Positions 9,530-18,573 are shown, counted from the stretch's first letter. The stretch is DNA of 64,000 nt from G963923955 sp963923955 (GCA_963923955.1 OZ000552.1:1550001-1614000); one strand, 5' to 3'. Made by a program: numbers and translations. The notes: generated from the sequence alone by a model not told the origin.

Positions 9530-10900
9530 TCATCCGGCCAGGCGCAGGATGTCATTATAAAACGCCAAGCCCATTAAGCCGAATAATAATCCCAGGCCGA
9601 TCTGCTGGCCGAGGATCTGTGTCTGTTCAGACACCGGGCTGCCCTTGATAAATTCTACGAGGTAATACAGCAAATGACCACCATCCAACAGGGGTATCGG
9701 CAGGAGGTTTAAGATGCCGAGGCTGACGCTGACAATGGCCAGAAAGCTCAGAAAGGTGACCAGGCCCAAGCCCGCCGATTGTCCAGCATACTGGGCGATG
9801 GAAATCGGCCCGCTCAAGTTCTTGACCGAGGCTTGGCCTGTGATCATCTTTCCCAGTATGCGCAGGGTCAACAGCGACATCTCAATCGTCTTGTCGATGC
9901 CTTTTATCAAGGCGGGCAGCACGGCGTAGGACTCCGTCGCCAGCAAGGAAGTATCCCGCACATAGCCGCTCTCAAGCGCGGCGCCGATGCGACCGATGCG
10001 CTCGCCCTGCTCGTTGGTGGCAAGCGCCGGGGTGAGGGGGATCGTCAGTTCCTGATCATTGCGCAGCAGCCTGACCGAGAGCAACTGCCCCGGCTTATCC
10101 TGGATCAACTGTACCCATTCCATCCAGCCGGCAACCGGTACGCCATCCACGGCAAGGATTCGATCCCCGGCTTGGAAGCCCGCCTGTCGGGCTGCGCCAT
10201 CTTCAGTAAGCCGGCCAATAACCGCCGGAATAGCCGGTCGCTTAGGCTTTAGCCCCAGCTTTTTTAACAAGCCGCCATCCGCCATCTCATCCACCGAGAT
10301 CGCGCCCAGATTGACCCATAATTCCCGCTGCACACCGAGGGCATCCTTGACCAGAAATACCGTCTCCTCGCCCTTCACCACTTCGCTCACCACCACATCA
10401 AAGACCGCCGTCCAGGTCGGCGTCTCCCGCCCGGCCACCATGATGACCTGATCATCAACCAAAAAACCGGCCTGCTCGGCCAGCGATGCCGGCTCTATCC
10501 CGCCCACCATCGGTTTCAAGCCTTCTGCACCGATCATAAATATCGCCCAATAGGCAATGATCGCAAAGAGAAAATTAAAGACCGGGCCGGCCAAGACAAT
10601 GGCCGTCCTCTGGCCGAGCGGCTTGTTGTTGAAGGCCCGCGCCCGCTCTTCCAGCCGCACCTCGCCCTCGTTCTCATCCAGCATCTTCACATAGCCGCCC
10701 AGCGGCAGGGCGGCGACCACGAACTCGGTTCTGTCCTTGCCCAGCAAGCGCTTCCACAGCGGCCTGCCAAAACCTACGGAGAAGCGCAGGATCTTCACAT
10801 CAAAGCGCCTCGCCACCCAATAATGGCCAAATTCATGGAAGGTAATGAGCAGCCCTAAGGCCACAATGAAAGCCAACAGGGATTGCAATATCGCCATCAT
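9530..10900 (-). CDS. rseP: Site-2 protease RseP, sigma-E pathway
   Basis: Intramembrane zinc metalloprotease that cleaves anti-sigma factor RseA after the first cut and also removes remnant signal peptides. The catalytic HEFGH lies at residues 22-26 in the first membrane segment, and the matching LLDGGH motif is near the C-terminus. Two periplasmic PDZ domains (about 125-300, with AARQAGFQAGDRILAVDG) sit between. 456 residues is typical. Overlaps dxr by 4 bp. Confidence 0.97.
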   Translation of the reverse strand: MMAILQSLLAFIVALGLLITFHEFGHYWVARRFDVKILRFSVGFGRPLWKRLLGKDRTEFVVAALPLGGYVKMLDENEGEVRLEERARAFNNKPLGQRTAIVLAGPVFNFLFAIIAYWAIFMIGAEGLKPMVGGIEPASLAEQAGFLVDDQVIMVAGRETPTWTAVFDVVVSEVVKGEETVFLVKDALGVQRELWVNLGAISVDEMADGGLLKKLGLKPKRPAIPAVIGRLTEDGAARQAGFQAGDRILAVDGVPVAGWMEWVQLIQDKPGQLLSVRLLRNDQELTIPLTPALATNEQGERIGRIGAALESGYVRDTSLLATESYAVLPALIKGIDKTIEMSLLTLRILGKMITGQASVKNLSGPISIAQYAGQSAGLGLVTFLSFLAIVSVSLGILNLLPIPLLDGGHLLYYLVEFIKGSPVSEQTQILGQQIGLGLLFGLMGLAFYNDILRLAG

Positions 10901-12090
10901 GCGGCCAGGTCCCGAACGAGATTTTCCGCATAGTGCCGGGCCTCAGTGTCCGCCTGCATGACGGCCTCTAAATCTTCTGCCTCCCGCACCGGGATCTGCG
11001 CCAGGCTTGCCTCGATGATGCCGGCAATGTCGGTGAAACGGATGCGCCCGTGCAGGAACTCGGCCACGGCGACTTCATTGGCCGCATTTAGCACCGCCGT
11101 TGCGGTGCCGCCGGCCTGCATGGCCTCGCCCGCTAGCCGCAGACAAGGAAAGCGCGCCAAATCCGGCGGCGCAAAATCCAGCCGGGCGAGATCAAACAGA
11201 TCCAGCGGCGCCACCCCGGCCGCCATGCGCTGCGGCCAGGCCAGGGCATGGGCAATCGGCGTGCGCATATCGGGATTGCCCAGCTGCGCAAGCACGGAGC
11301 CATCGGCATATTGCACCATCGAGTGGATCACGCTCTGCGGGTGGATGACCACCTGGATGCTCTCCGGACGGGTATGAAACAGCCAGCAGGCCTCGATGAG
11401 TTCCAGCCCCTTGTTCATCATGCTGGCCGAGTCAATGGAAATCTTGCGCCCCATATCCCAATTCGGATGGGCAAGGGCCTGTTCAACCGTGACCGAAGAA
11501 AGCGCCTCCAGCGGCAGCGTCCGAAAGGGCCCGCCGGAGGCGGTGAGCAAGATGCCCGTAACCCCGCTCTCTTCCAGGCCGCGGCCAAAATCGCCGCGCA
11601 CACATTGCGGCATACATTGAAAGATGGCGTTGTGTTCGCTGTCGATGGGCAGCAGTTCGGCCTGATTTTGCGCAACAGTATCCATAAACAATTTTCCCGA
11701 CATCACCAGTGCCTCCTTATTCGCCAGCAGCACCCGCTTACCGGCCTGTGCTGCGGCCAGGGTCGGCAAAAGCCCGGCGGCGCCGACAATCGCCGCCATG
11801 ACATAATCCACCTCATCCAGGCCGGCAACCTGCACCAGGGCCTCGCTGCCGGCCAGCACTTCAGTATCAAGCGCCTGCTGTTTGATGCGCTTTGCTAATT
11901 GTTCGGCGCTGTCCGCATCGGCCATGACCGCATATTTCGGCCTGTGCGCCAAGCACTGCGCCAGCAGGCCGTCTATGTCTTTGTTGGCGGTCAGGGCAAT
12001 GAGTTCATATTTATCCGGATGGCGGGCGAGCACATCTAAAGTATTGACGCCGATGGAGCCGGTTGAGCCAAGAATAGTGATACGCTTCAT
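10897..12090 (-). CDS. dxr: 1-deoxy-D-xylulose 5-phosphate reductoisomerase
   Basis: Second step of the MEP isoprenoid pathway: NADPH-dependent conversion of DXP to MEP. The N-terminal LGSTGSIGVNTLDV is the NADPH-binding motif; PIDSEHNAIFQ carries the metal-binding Asp/Glu; and SASMMNKGLELIEA is the conserved active-site segment. 397 residues is typical. Starts directly after the cdsA stop and overlaps rseP, so it belongs to the cdsA-dxr-rseP run. dxs is not seen in this window. Confidence 0.98.
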   Translation of the reverse strand: MKRITILGSTGSIGVNTLDVLARHPDKYELIALTANKDIDGLLAQCLAHRPKYAVMADADSAEQLAKRIKQQALDTEVLAGSEALVQVAGLDEVDYVMAAIVGAAGLLPTLAAAQAGKRVLLANKEALVMSGKLFMDTVAQNQAELLPIDSEHNAIFQCMPQCVRGDFGRGLEESGVTGILLTASGGPFRTLPLEALSSVTVEQALAHPNWDMGRKISIDSASMMNKGLELIEACWLFHTRPESIQVVIHPQSVIHSMVQYADGSVLAQLGNPDMRTPIAHALAWPQRMAAGVAPLDLFDLARLDFAPPDLARFPCLRLAGEAMQAGGTATAVLNAANEVAVAEFLHGRIRFTDIAGIIEASLAQIPVREAEDLEAVMQADTEARHYAENLVRDLAA

Positions 12091-12969
12091 CTAAAACCGC
12101 TCCAGCGCCCACAGGCCGGCGAAAAATACCGGCGCGGCGGCAGTCAGGCTATCGATGCGATCCAGCACCCCGCCGTGCCCAGGCAGCAGGCAACCGCTGT
12201 CTTGCAAAGCCACGCTGCGCTTCATCATGCTCTCCAGCAGATCGCCTAAGATCGAGGCCAGCACCGTCACCAGGCACAGCAGCAAAAACAGTGAAAATTC
12301 AAAAACTTGCATGGCATCCACCAGGGCATATAGTAACACGACCGAGCCGCTCGCTGCCAGCGCCCCGGCCAGCCCCTCCCAGGTCTTGCCCGGGCTGATC
12401 TTGCTTGCCAGCCGCCGCCGCGCCCAGCGCTTGCCGGCGAAATAGGCGCTGCTGTCCGCCGTCCAGATCAGGATGAAGAGAAAGGCTAAGAGAGATGCCG
12501 CCGCCTGCTCACGCAGCAAGAGCAGGCTTAGACCCGCTGGGATGAGAACGAGCAGACCCAGCAGGGCCTTTAGCCAGCGCGCTTGCAAAGGATTACGGCC
12601 AGTGCGCTGCGCCCAAACCACAAGCGGCAGCACAAACAGCCACCACAGCAGCACCGCCAGGATAGCGACCGGCACTGCGGCGCTGTCGAGGTAGAGAAAG
12701 CCGCCCAGCAGGCCAAGCCCGGGCAGGCCGGCATACAGCAGGCGTCCGGCCTTGGCGACAAAGCCGCTTAACAGCGCCCATTCCCAAGCCGCCAGGCAGA
12801 GGACGCCGGCGATGAGCAGGAAGAAGACTATACTGCCGGCATAGAAAATGACCAGCAACCACAGCGGCGCCAGCAGGGCCGCAGTCGCAATGCGCAGGCT
12901 CAGCGAGCTGGACACAAAAGGAAAAAGGCTGCGCCGGCCAAGCGGCTTGCTGGAGGCGAAACCCGGCAT
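12091..12969 (-). CDS. cdsA: Phosphatidate cytidylyltransferase (CDP-diglyceride synthase)
   Basis: Makes CDP-diacylglycerol from CTP and phosphatidic acid in the inner membrane. About eight hydrophobic segments are visible. The C-terminal CdsA signature runs from S247 to D273: SMMKR, then LPGHGGVLDRID. One conserved position differs: the family pattern has Lys-Asp where this protein has Gln256-Asp257 (VALQDSG). The other signature residues are intact. The N-terminus has a short basic lead (KPLGRRS). Ends exactly where dxr begins and follows uppS by 15 bp. Confidence 0.95.
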   Translation of the reverse strand: MPGFASSKPLGRRSLFPFVSSSLSLRIATAALLAPLWLLVIFYAGSIVFFLLIAGVLCLAAWEWALLSGFVAKAGRLLYAGLPGLGLLGGFLYLDSAAVPVAILAVLLWWLFVLPLVVWAQRTGRNPLQARWLKALLGLLVLIPAGLSLLLLREQAAASLLAFLFILIWTADSSAYFAGKRWARRRLASKISPGKTWEGLAGALAASGSVVLLYALVDAMQVFEFSLFLLLCLVTVLASILGDLLESMMKRSVALQDSGCLLPGHGGVLDRIDSLTAAAPVFFAGLWALERF

Positions 12970-12984
12970 GGCAGGGCCGACGCT

Positions 12985-13731
12985 TCAACCCTGCCGGGCA
13001 TGACTCAGCTGCCCGGCGGTCTTGCCGAAGCGGCGCTGGCGGCCGGCATACCAGGCAATCGACGCATCCAGCTCATCCGGCGAGAACTCCGGCCACAACA
13101 GCTTGGAAAAGTACAATTCCGTATAGGCCAGTTGCCACAGCAGATAATTACTCACCCGTTGCTCGCCGCCGGTGCGGATGAACAGGTCTGGATCCGGCAG
13201 GCCGCCCAGGCTTAAATTCTCGCCGAGCAGCGCCTCATCCACCTCTTCCGCCGCCACGCTGCCGACGGCTACCTGGCGCGCCACTTCCCTGGCGGCCTGG
13301 GCAATGTCCCAGCGCCCGCCGTAGTTGGCGGCAACGACCAGCTGCAGGCCGTCCTTGTCCGCCGTTTGCGCCTCCGCCGCCTTGATGGTGCGCTGCAACT
13401 TAGGCGGAAAAGTGCTGCGCTCGCCGATGAGACGAAAGCGGACATTGTTCGCCCCCAACTCATCGATCTCCTCGTCCAGGGCACGCAGGAAGAGATCCAG
13501 CAAAAAGCGCACTTCCTCACCGGGGCGGCGCCAGTTTTCGCTGCTAAAAGCAAACACGGTCAAGACCGCAACCCTGCGCCAGGCGCAGTGCTCGACGATC
13601 TTGCGCAGGGTGCCCACGCCGGCGCGATGCCCGGCCGCGCGCGGCAGGCCGCGACGCTGCGCCCAGCGCCCGTTGCCGTCCATGACGATGGCGATGTGGC
13701 GGGGTACGTGCCTGCTTTCAGTAGCGTTCAT
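12985..13731 (-). CDS. uppS: Undecaprenyl diphosphate synthase
   Basis: Cis-prenyltransferase that makes the C55 carrier lipid for peptidoglycan and O-antigen. HIAIVMDGNGRWAQ contains the catalytic Asp (D18); FAFSSENWRRP and the C-terminal RTGGEQRVSNYLLWQLAY complete the family signature, though the usual second Arg/Gly spacing before it (DPDLFIRTGGE) is standard. 248 residues is typical. Lies in the usual frr-uppS-cdsA order. Confidence 0.97.
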   Translation of the reverse strand: MNATESRHVPRHIAIVMDGNGRWAQRRGLPRAAGHRAGVGTLRKIVEHCAWRRVAVLTVFAFSSENWRRPGEEVRFLLDLFLRALDEEIDELGANNVRFRLIGERSTFPPKLQRTIKAAEAQTADKDGLQLVVAANYGGRWDIAQAAREVARQVAVGSVAAEEVDEALLGENLSLGGLPDPDLFIRTGGEQRVSNYLLWQLAYTELYFSKLLWPEFSPDELDASIAWYAGRQRRFGKTAGQLSHARQG

Positions 13732-13844
13732 GGGGAAAGGATTTTATAAAGAAACGCGCAAGCCGAGGCGGATGCGACCATATCTAGGCAACGATTTTCC
13801 AGCATGGCAAGACATTTTGCGTATCAAGCGGGGCTAAAGACAAG

Positions 13845-14402
13845 CTATATCTCCAGCAACTCGGCTTCCTTTTCGGCCAGCACCTTGTCTATCGTTGCGA
13901 TGTGCGCATCCGTCTGCCGCTGTACCCGCTCCTCCCCGCGCCGCGCCTCATCCTCACTCGCGCTCTTGTCCTTGACCAGGGCCTTGAGATGATGGTTGGC
14001 ATCGCGGCGGATGTTGCGCACCGCCACCTTGGCCTTCTCGGCCTCCGCGCGCACCACCCGGATCAACTCCTTGCGCCGCTCCTCGGTCAAGGGCGGCAAG
14101 GCTACGCGCAGCACCTCGCCGCTGCTCACCGGGTTCAGCCCCAAATCGGAATGCAGGATCGCCCGCTCAATGTCCTTGGCCGTATTCTTATCCCAGGGGC
14201 TGACCGACAGGGTGCGCGCATCTAAGGCGGTGATGCCGGCGGCCTGATTGAGCGGCACCTCGTTGCCGTAGTAATCCACCTTGATATGCTCCAGCAGCTC
14301 CGGGCGGGCGCGGCCGGTGCGGATCTTCACCAACTCCTGCTTCAAGGCATCCAGGCTCTTGTCCATGCGCTGCTCGGCGTCCCGGATTATCTCTTCTATC
14401 AT
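13845..14402 (-). CDS. frr: Ribosome recycling factor
   Basis: Splits post-termination ribosomes with EF-G. Starting at the ATG at 14400-14402 gives MIEEIIRDAEQRMDK and exactly 185 residues, the family length. A good Shine-Dalgarno (AAGGGGAG) sits about 6 bases upstream, whereas the longer frame to 14429 has no comparable site. KIRTGRARPELLEHI and the C-terminal RRDANHHLKALVKDK are diagnostic. 113 bp separate it from uppS. Confidence 0.98.
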   Translation of the reverse strand: MIEEIIRDAEQRMDKSLDALKQELVKIRTGRARPELLEHIKVDYYGNEVPLNQAAGITALDARTLSVSPWDKNTAKDIERAILHSDLGLNPVSSGEVLRVALPPLTEERRKELIRVVRAEAEKAKVAVRNIRRDANHHLKALVKDKSASEDEARRGEERVQRQTDAHIATIDKVLAEKEAELLEI

Positions 14403-14454
14403 TTTTGTCTCCCCTTGCCGGGCGTTCACGGCTATTTAGCGATTCTTGGGGCGC

Positions 14455-15177
14455 TCATTGGCCAACGAGTGTGCCCTCGTCTTGTCCTAAGGCGGCGCGG
14501 GTCAAGGCGCCGGGATTGAGCATGTCCAGCACCCGCAGCGGCATGTTGTTGTCGCGGCACAATACGATCGCAGTAGTATCCATGACTCCCAGTTTTTGTT
14601 CAATGACCGCATCGTAGCTCAAGCGCTCATAGCGCACGGCGTCCTTGTGCTTGACGGGGTCGGCCGAATACACACCGTCCACTTTGGTAGCCTTGATCAA
14701 GAGCTCGGCGTTGATCTCAACCGCGCGCAGGCTGGCGGCGGAGTCGGTGGTGAAAAAGGGGTTGCCGGTGCCGGCGGCGAAGATGACCGCGCGGCCCTTC
14801 TCCAGATGGCGCACGGCGCGGCGGCGGATGTAGTCCTCGCAGACCTCGTTGACCTTGATCGCCGACATCACCCGAGCAAACAGGCCGGCCTGCTCCAGCG
14901 CATCCTGCAAGGCCAGCGAGTTCATAATGGTCGCCATCATGCCCATGTGATCGGCGGTTACGCGGTCAACACCGGCGGCCACCAGATCCGCACCCCGAAA
15001 GAAATTCCCCGCCCCCAAGACGACCGCCACCTCAACGCCGGCCTGGTTCAGCGCACTCAACTCATCAGCGATGTGCTTCATCACCGCCGGGTCGATGCCG
15101 TAGCCCTGCCCGCCCATCAGCGCCTCGCCGCTGAGTTTCAGCAGCACCCGCCGATAGCGCAAGTCTTGCCCGGACAA
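14455..15177 (-). CDS. pyrH: Uridylate kinase
   Basis: Phosphorylates UMP to UDP; a hexameric amino-acid-kinase family enzyme. RRVLLKLSGEALMG is the N-terminal nucleotide-binding motif; VVLGAGNFFRG and DHMGMMATIMNSLALQDAL are typical. The start appears to be a TTG at 15175-15177, two bases after the tsf stop; no ATG or GTG lies between it and the conserved RVLLKLSGE. 240 residues is normal. Sits in the rpsB-tsf-pyrH-frr cluster. Confidence 0.97.
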   Translation of the reverse strand: MSGQDLRYRRVLLKLSGEALMGGQGYGIDPAVMKHIADELSALNQAGVEVAVVLGAGNFFRGADLVAAGVDRVTADHMGMMATIMNSLALQDALEQAGLFARVMSAIKVNEVCEDYIRRRAVRHLEKGRAVIFAAGTGNPFFTTDSAASLRAVEINAELLIKATKVDGVYSADPVKHKDAVRYERLSYDAVIEQKLGVMDTTAIVLCRDNNMPLRVLDMLNPGALTRAALGQDEGTLVGQ

Positions 15178-15179
15178 GA

Positions 15180-16088
15180 TTACTCGTGCTCCGGTGCAGG
15201 CGAGAGGCCGGCCTGGGCCATGACCTCGGCGGCGAAGTTATCCGCCTTTTTCTCCAGCCCCTCGCCGACCTCAAAGCGGACAAAGCCTTTCACGCTGGCC
15301 CGGTTGGCTTGCAGCAGCTTCGCCACATTCTGTTCCGGCTCCTTGACAAAGGGCTGGCCGAGCAGGGTGATTTCCTTGAGATATTTTTTCAGGCGACCGG
15401 CGACCATCTTCTCGATAATCTCCGGCGGCTTGTCGCTCTGGGCGGCCTGGGCGCGATAGATTTCCCTCTCCTTCTCCAGCAACTCCGGCGGCACCTCGGC
15501 TTCGCTGATGTAAAGCGGGCGGGCGGCGGCGATGTGCATGGCCAGATCTCTGGCTAAGGCTGCATCGCCCCCGGCTACCTCGACAATGACGCCGATGCGG
15601 ATGCCGTGGGAATAGAGGCCCAGGGTATGCTCACTCGTCCGCCGGGCAAAGCGGCGAATGCCGATGTTCTCACCGAGCTTGGCCACCAACTCCAATCTAG
15701 CCTGCTCAACACTCTGCTCGCTGCCGGGCAAGGGCAAGTTCGCCCAGTCCGTCGGTTCCGCCGGGTTTTGCGCCAGCACAGCGGCGGCCACGGCATCGGC
15801 AAAGGCGGCGAAGTGCTCATCCCGCGCCACAAAGTCGGTCTCGCAATTCACCTCCAGCATGACCGTATCCCGGTTGTCCGATCCATCCGCGCCTTGCTTG
15901 ATGAGGATCATTCCTTCCGCAGCAATGCGCCCGGCCTTGCCGGCGGCCTTGGCCACGCCGGTCTTGCGCATGGCCTCGATCGCCGCCTCGATGTCGCCGG
16001 CGGTCTCCGTCAGCGCCCTTTTGCAATCCATCATGCCGGCGCCGGTGCGCTGCCGTAGTTCCTTCACCAGGGCGGCGGTTATCTGCAT
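15180..16088 (-). CDS. tsf: Elongation factor Ts
   Basis: Nucleotide exchange factor for EF-Tu. MQITAALVKELRQRTGAGMMDCKRAL is the EF-Ts N-terminus (TGAGMMDCK motif). The ATG at 16086-16088 has GAGGAG 6-7 bases upstream, so I reject the 27-residue extension to 16169. The core (residues 55-145) keeps EVNCETDFVARDE, and the C-terminal part has QPFVKEPEQNV. 302 residues is typical. Begins 10 bp after the rpsB stop. Confidence 0.98.
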   Translation of the reverse strand: MQITAALVKELRQRTGAGMMDCKRALTETAGDIEAAIEAMRKTGVAKAAGKAGRIAAEGMILIKQGADGSDNRDTVMLEVNCETDFVARDEHFAAFADAVAAAVLAQNPAEPTDWANLPLPGSEQSVEQARLELVAKLGENIGIRRFARRTSEHTLGLYSHGIRIGVIVEVAGGDAALARDLAMHIAAARPLYISEAEVPPELLEKEREIYRAQAAQSDKPPEIIEKMVAGRLKKYLKEITLLGQPFVKEPEQNVAKLLQANRASVKGFVRFEVGEGLEKKADNFAAEVMAQAGLSPAPEHE

Positions 16089-16098
16089 CGCTGACTCC

Positions 16099-17565
16099 TC
16101 ATTTTTTGCCTTCCTCATTGGCGGCCTTGCCCGCGGAAGGAATGAGCGCCACGCGCCCGTCGTTGACAAAGAAACGGATCCAGCTCACCGGCGGTTCCCC
16201 CTTGCCGCTCTTAGGTCTGCTCGGCGGCTGCTGCTGCGCATCTTCTACAAAGGCGGCGACCGGCTTACCATCGTAGCGCTGCATAAATTCCCACCAGGCC
16301 GCACGGGCTGAGTTCACCCGATAGGGGCTGTCGGCCTTGTTCACACTGATGGTGTCGGAATCGTGGATACTGGCGGGGGCTGCGGGCGTGACCTTTTTGT
16401 TGTCTGTCTGTTTAGGGGCGGTCTGTTTTTCGGCAGCTTGCTCTGGGACAATCTGTTTCTCGGCAGCTTGCTCTGGGGCGGTCTGTTTTTCGGCAGTTCG
16501 CTCCGGGGCGATTTGCTCAGCATCGGCAGGCGCAGGCTCGCTCGCTGCGGCCGGTGCTGAATCCGTTACCGGTTCTATTGCCGGCTCCGCCTCTGGCTTC
16601 GCTACAGATGCGGCATCCTCGGCGGTCTTTGTCTCTTCGGCAGCCACCGGCGCCGGCTCGGCGGCGGTCGGTTCGTTCGCCCCAACCTCAGCGGCAGGTG
16701 CGCCCTGATGCTCTTCCCTCGCAACCTCCTGCTTCACCGCCCTCTTGCGGCTGGCCTTCTGCCTGATCGTGGCCTGACTCTTTTTCTTTGTCTTCCTGGC
16801 CTTTTTCTCCACCACCGGGGCGCCGGTCTCATCTAATTCAATAAACTCATCATCCCCCTCTTCCAGGCCCAGATGGGCAACGGATTCGCGCCCCTGCAAA
16901 ATCGCATCGGCCACTTCGCGGGCGTAGAGCCGGATGGCGCGAATGGCATCGTCATTGCCCGGGATGACATAATCGACGCCATCGGGGTCGGTGTTGCTAT
17001 CGACCACGCCGACGACCGGAATGTTCAGCTTGCGCGCCTCACGCACGGCGATGTCTTCGTAGCCGACATCGACCACAAACATGGCGTCCGGGGCGACCAC
17101 CTGCATGTCCTTGATGCCGGCCAAGTTGTTGTCCAGCTTCTCCAGTTCGCGCTTATGCCGCAGCACTTCCTTCTTGTTCATGCGCGCCAAGCTGCCGTCC
17201 TCCTGCATGGCTTCTAAGTCTTTCAAGCGCACGATGGACTGCTTGACGGTCTTGTAATTAGTCAACAGCCCGCCCAGCCAGTGGCGATTGACATAGGGCA
17301 TCTCGCAGCGCAGCGCCTCTTCCTTGATGATGCCCTGTGCAGCGCGCTTGGTGCCGACGAAGAGGATGGTGCCGCGCTTGGCGGATAAGCGACTGATGAA
17401 GTTCAGCGCCTCGTTAAAGAGCGGCAAGGTCTTTTCAAGGTTGATGATGTGGATCTTGTTGCGCTGGCCGAACAGATACGGCCGCATCTTGGGGTTCCAA
17501 TAGCGGGTCTGGTGCCCAAAATGCACCCCCGCCTCCAGCATTTCACGCATGCTAAGCCTGGGCAT
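16099..17565 (-). CDS. rpsB: 30S ribosomal protein S2 with long C-terminal extension
   Basis: Residues 1 to about 230 are a complete S2 (MREMLEAGVHFGHQT; LFVGTKRAAQ; HWLGGLLTNYKTV; VDSNTDPDGVDYVIPGNDDA). Normal S2 ends near 240 residues; this one continues to 488. The extra part is a Lys/Arg-rich stretch (254-282), a long Ala/Pro/Glu linker (283-398) containing three 10-residue repeats of the AEKQTAPEQA type, and a probably folded tail (411-476) rich in aromatic residues (ARAAWWEFMQRYDGKP; SWIRFFVNDGRVAL). The frame is uninterrupted and tsf follows 10 bp later, so this is one gene. AAGGAG lies 8 bases before the ATG. The function of the extension is unknown. Confidence 0.96.
   Translation of the reverse strand: MPRLSMREMLEAGVHFGHQTRYWNPKMRPYLFGQRNKIHIINLEKTLPLFNEALNFISRLSAKRGTILFVGTKRAAQGIIKEEALRCEMPYVNRHWLGGLLTNYKTVKQSIVRLKDLEAMQEDGSLARMNKKEVLRHKRELEKLDNNLAGIKDMQVVAPDAMFVVDVGYEDIAVREARKLNIPVVGVVDSNTDPDGVDYVIPGNDDAIRAIRLYAREVADAILQGRESVAHLGLEEGDDEFIELDETGAPVVEKKARKTKKKSQATIRQKASRKRAVKQEVAREEHQGAPAAEVGANEPTAAEPAPVAAEETKTAEDAASVAKPEAEPAIEPVTDSAPAAASEPAPADAEQIAPERTAEKQTAPEQAAEKQIVPEQAAEKQTAPKQTDNKKVTPAAPASIHDSDTISVNKADSPYRVNSARAAWWEFMQRYDGKPVAAFVEDAQQQPPSRPKSGKGEPPVSWIRFFVNDGRVALIPSAGKAANEEGKK
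16415..16504. repeat. Three 30-bp in-frame tandem repeats in the rpsB extension
   Basis: Three consecutive 30-bp units, GC-rich with a TCTGTTT(T/C)TCGGCAG core, encode decapeptides close to AEKQTAPEQA, AEKQIVPEQA and AEKQTAPKQ. The period is a multiple of three, so copy-number change would keep the frame. Confidence 0.85.
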
Positions 17566-17710
17566 TATGCTTACTCCTTATGGGGTTACGCCTCCGCACA
17601 CCTCGCATAATTGACCTGGGCTAAGCAGGCACCCCATATGCGCTTTGCTCGTGTGCGTGTGTTGTCGTTAGTGTTGGTTAAGGTTCCGAGTTTGCCTAAA
17701 TTGCGGCGGC

Positions 17711-17739
17711 TTTATACCATAGATGCCGCCTTACAGCAA
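17711..17739 (-). promoter_or_regulatory. Candidate extended -10 promoter for rpsB
   Basis: On the minus strand, TGGTATAAA (17719 down to 17711) is an extended -10 element. TTGCTG, 17 bases further upstream (17739-17734), is a partial -35 match. It would give a leader of roughly 140 nt before rpsB, long enough for S2 autoregulation. Prediction by eye only. Confidence 0.45.
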
Positions 17740-17766
17740 AGCTTAATTTTTAAGATACAAAAATAT

Positions 17767-18558
17767 ATGGCGATCAGCATCAAAACCCCGGCAGAGATAG
17801 CCAGGATGCGCCGCGCCGGGCAGCTGGCGGCTGAGGTGCTGCAGATGATAGAACCGCATGTGCAGGCCGGTGTGAGCACGGCGGAGTTGGATCAGCGCTG
17901 CCATCAATACATCACCGGGGAGCTGGGCGCGATCCCGGCGCCGCTGAATTACCGCGGCTTTCCAAAATCCATCTGCACCTCGGTCAACCATGTCGTCTGT
18001 CACGGCATACCGGGCGATAAAAGGCTGAAAGCAGGCGACATTATCAATATCGACATCACGGTCATCAAGGACGAGTTTCACGGCGACACCAGCAAGATGT
18101 TCTTTGTCGGCACACCCTCCATCCGCGCCCGGCGCCTGGTGGAGACGACTTATGCCTGTTTATGCCTGGGCATCAAGGCGGTCAAGCCCGGCGCCCGGCT
18201 GGGCGACATCGGCCATGCCATCGAGCGCCACGCGCAAGCCCATCGCTTCTCGGTGGTGCGTGAATACTGCGGCCACGGCATCGGCCGCGCCTTCCACGAA
18301 GAGCCGCAGGTGCTGCACTACGGCGAGCCGGACACCGGCCTGGTGCTGGAGCCGGGCATGACCTTCACCATCGAACCCATGCTCAATGTCGGCAAGCGCC
18401 AGGTCAAGCTGCTGGCCGATGAGTGGACGGTCGTGACCAAAGACCGCTCGCTGTCCGCCCAATGGGAGCATACCCTGCTGGTAACTAGCGATGGCGTGGA
18501 AATACTGACCCGGCGCCCGGAAGAGAACTTCGGGCAAGGCCGCGGAGAAAATTTTTAA
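17767..18558 (+). CDS. map: Type I methionine aminopeptidase
   Basis: Removes N-terminal Met from nascent proteins. The ATG at 17767 gives MAISIKTPAEIARMRRAGQL, the usual start; the frame is open upstream but that part is unlike Map. Metal ligands are seen in NIDITVIKDEFHGDTSKMF (Asp, Asp), GHGIGRAFHEEP (His), FTIEPML (Glu) and WEHTLLV (Glu). 263 residues is typical of the proteobacterial type I enzyme. Divergent from rpsB across a 201-bp shared regulatory region. Confidence 0.97.
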   Translation: MAISIKTPAEIARMRRAGQLAAEVLQMIEPHVQAGVSTAELDQRCHQYITGELGAIPAPLNYRGFPKSICTSVNHVVCHGIPGDKRLKAGDIINIDITVIKDEFHGDTSKMFFVGTPSIRARRLVETTYACLCLGIKAVKPGARLGDIGHAIERHAQAHRFSVVREYCGHGIGRAFHEEPQVLHYGEPDTGLVLEPGMTFTIEPMLNVGKRQVKLLADEWTVVTKDRSLSAQWEHTLLVTSDGVEILTRRPEENFGQGRGENF

Positions 18559-18573
18559 GCGCCTTTGTTGATC

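Noticed and set aside
12593..12988. A 131-codon frame overlapping cdsA on the same strand
   Set aside because: It is another frame of cdsA; cdsA shows its signature and membrane segments, this one only Cys/Arg/Pro-rich sequence.
16099..16860. A separate gene for the S2 C-terminal part
   Set aside because: The frame is continuous with S2, with no internal ribosome-binding site in a fitting position; tsf follows at 10 bp, so it is one protein.
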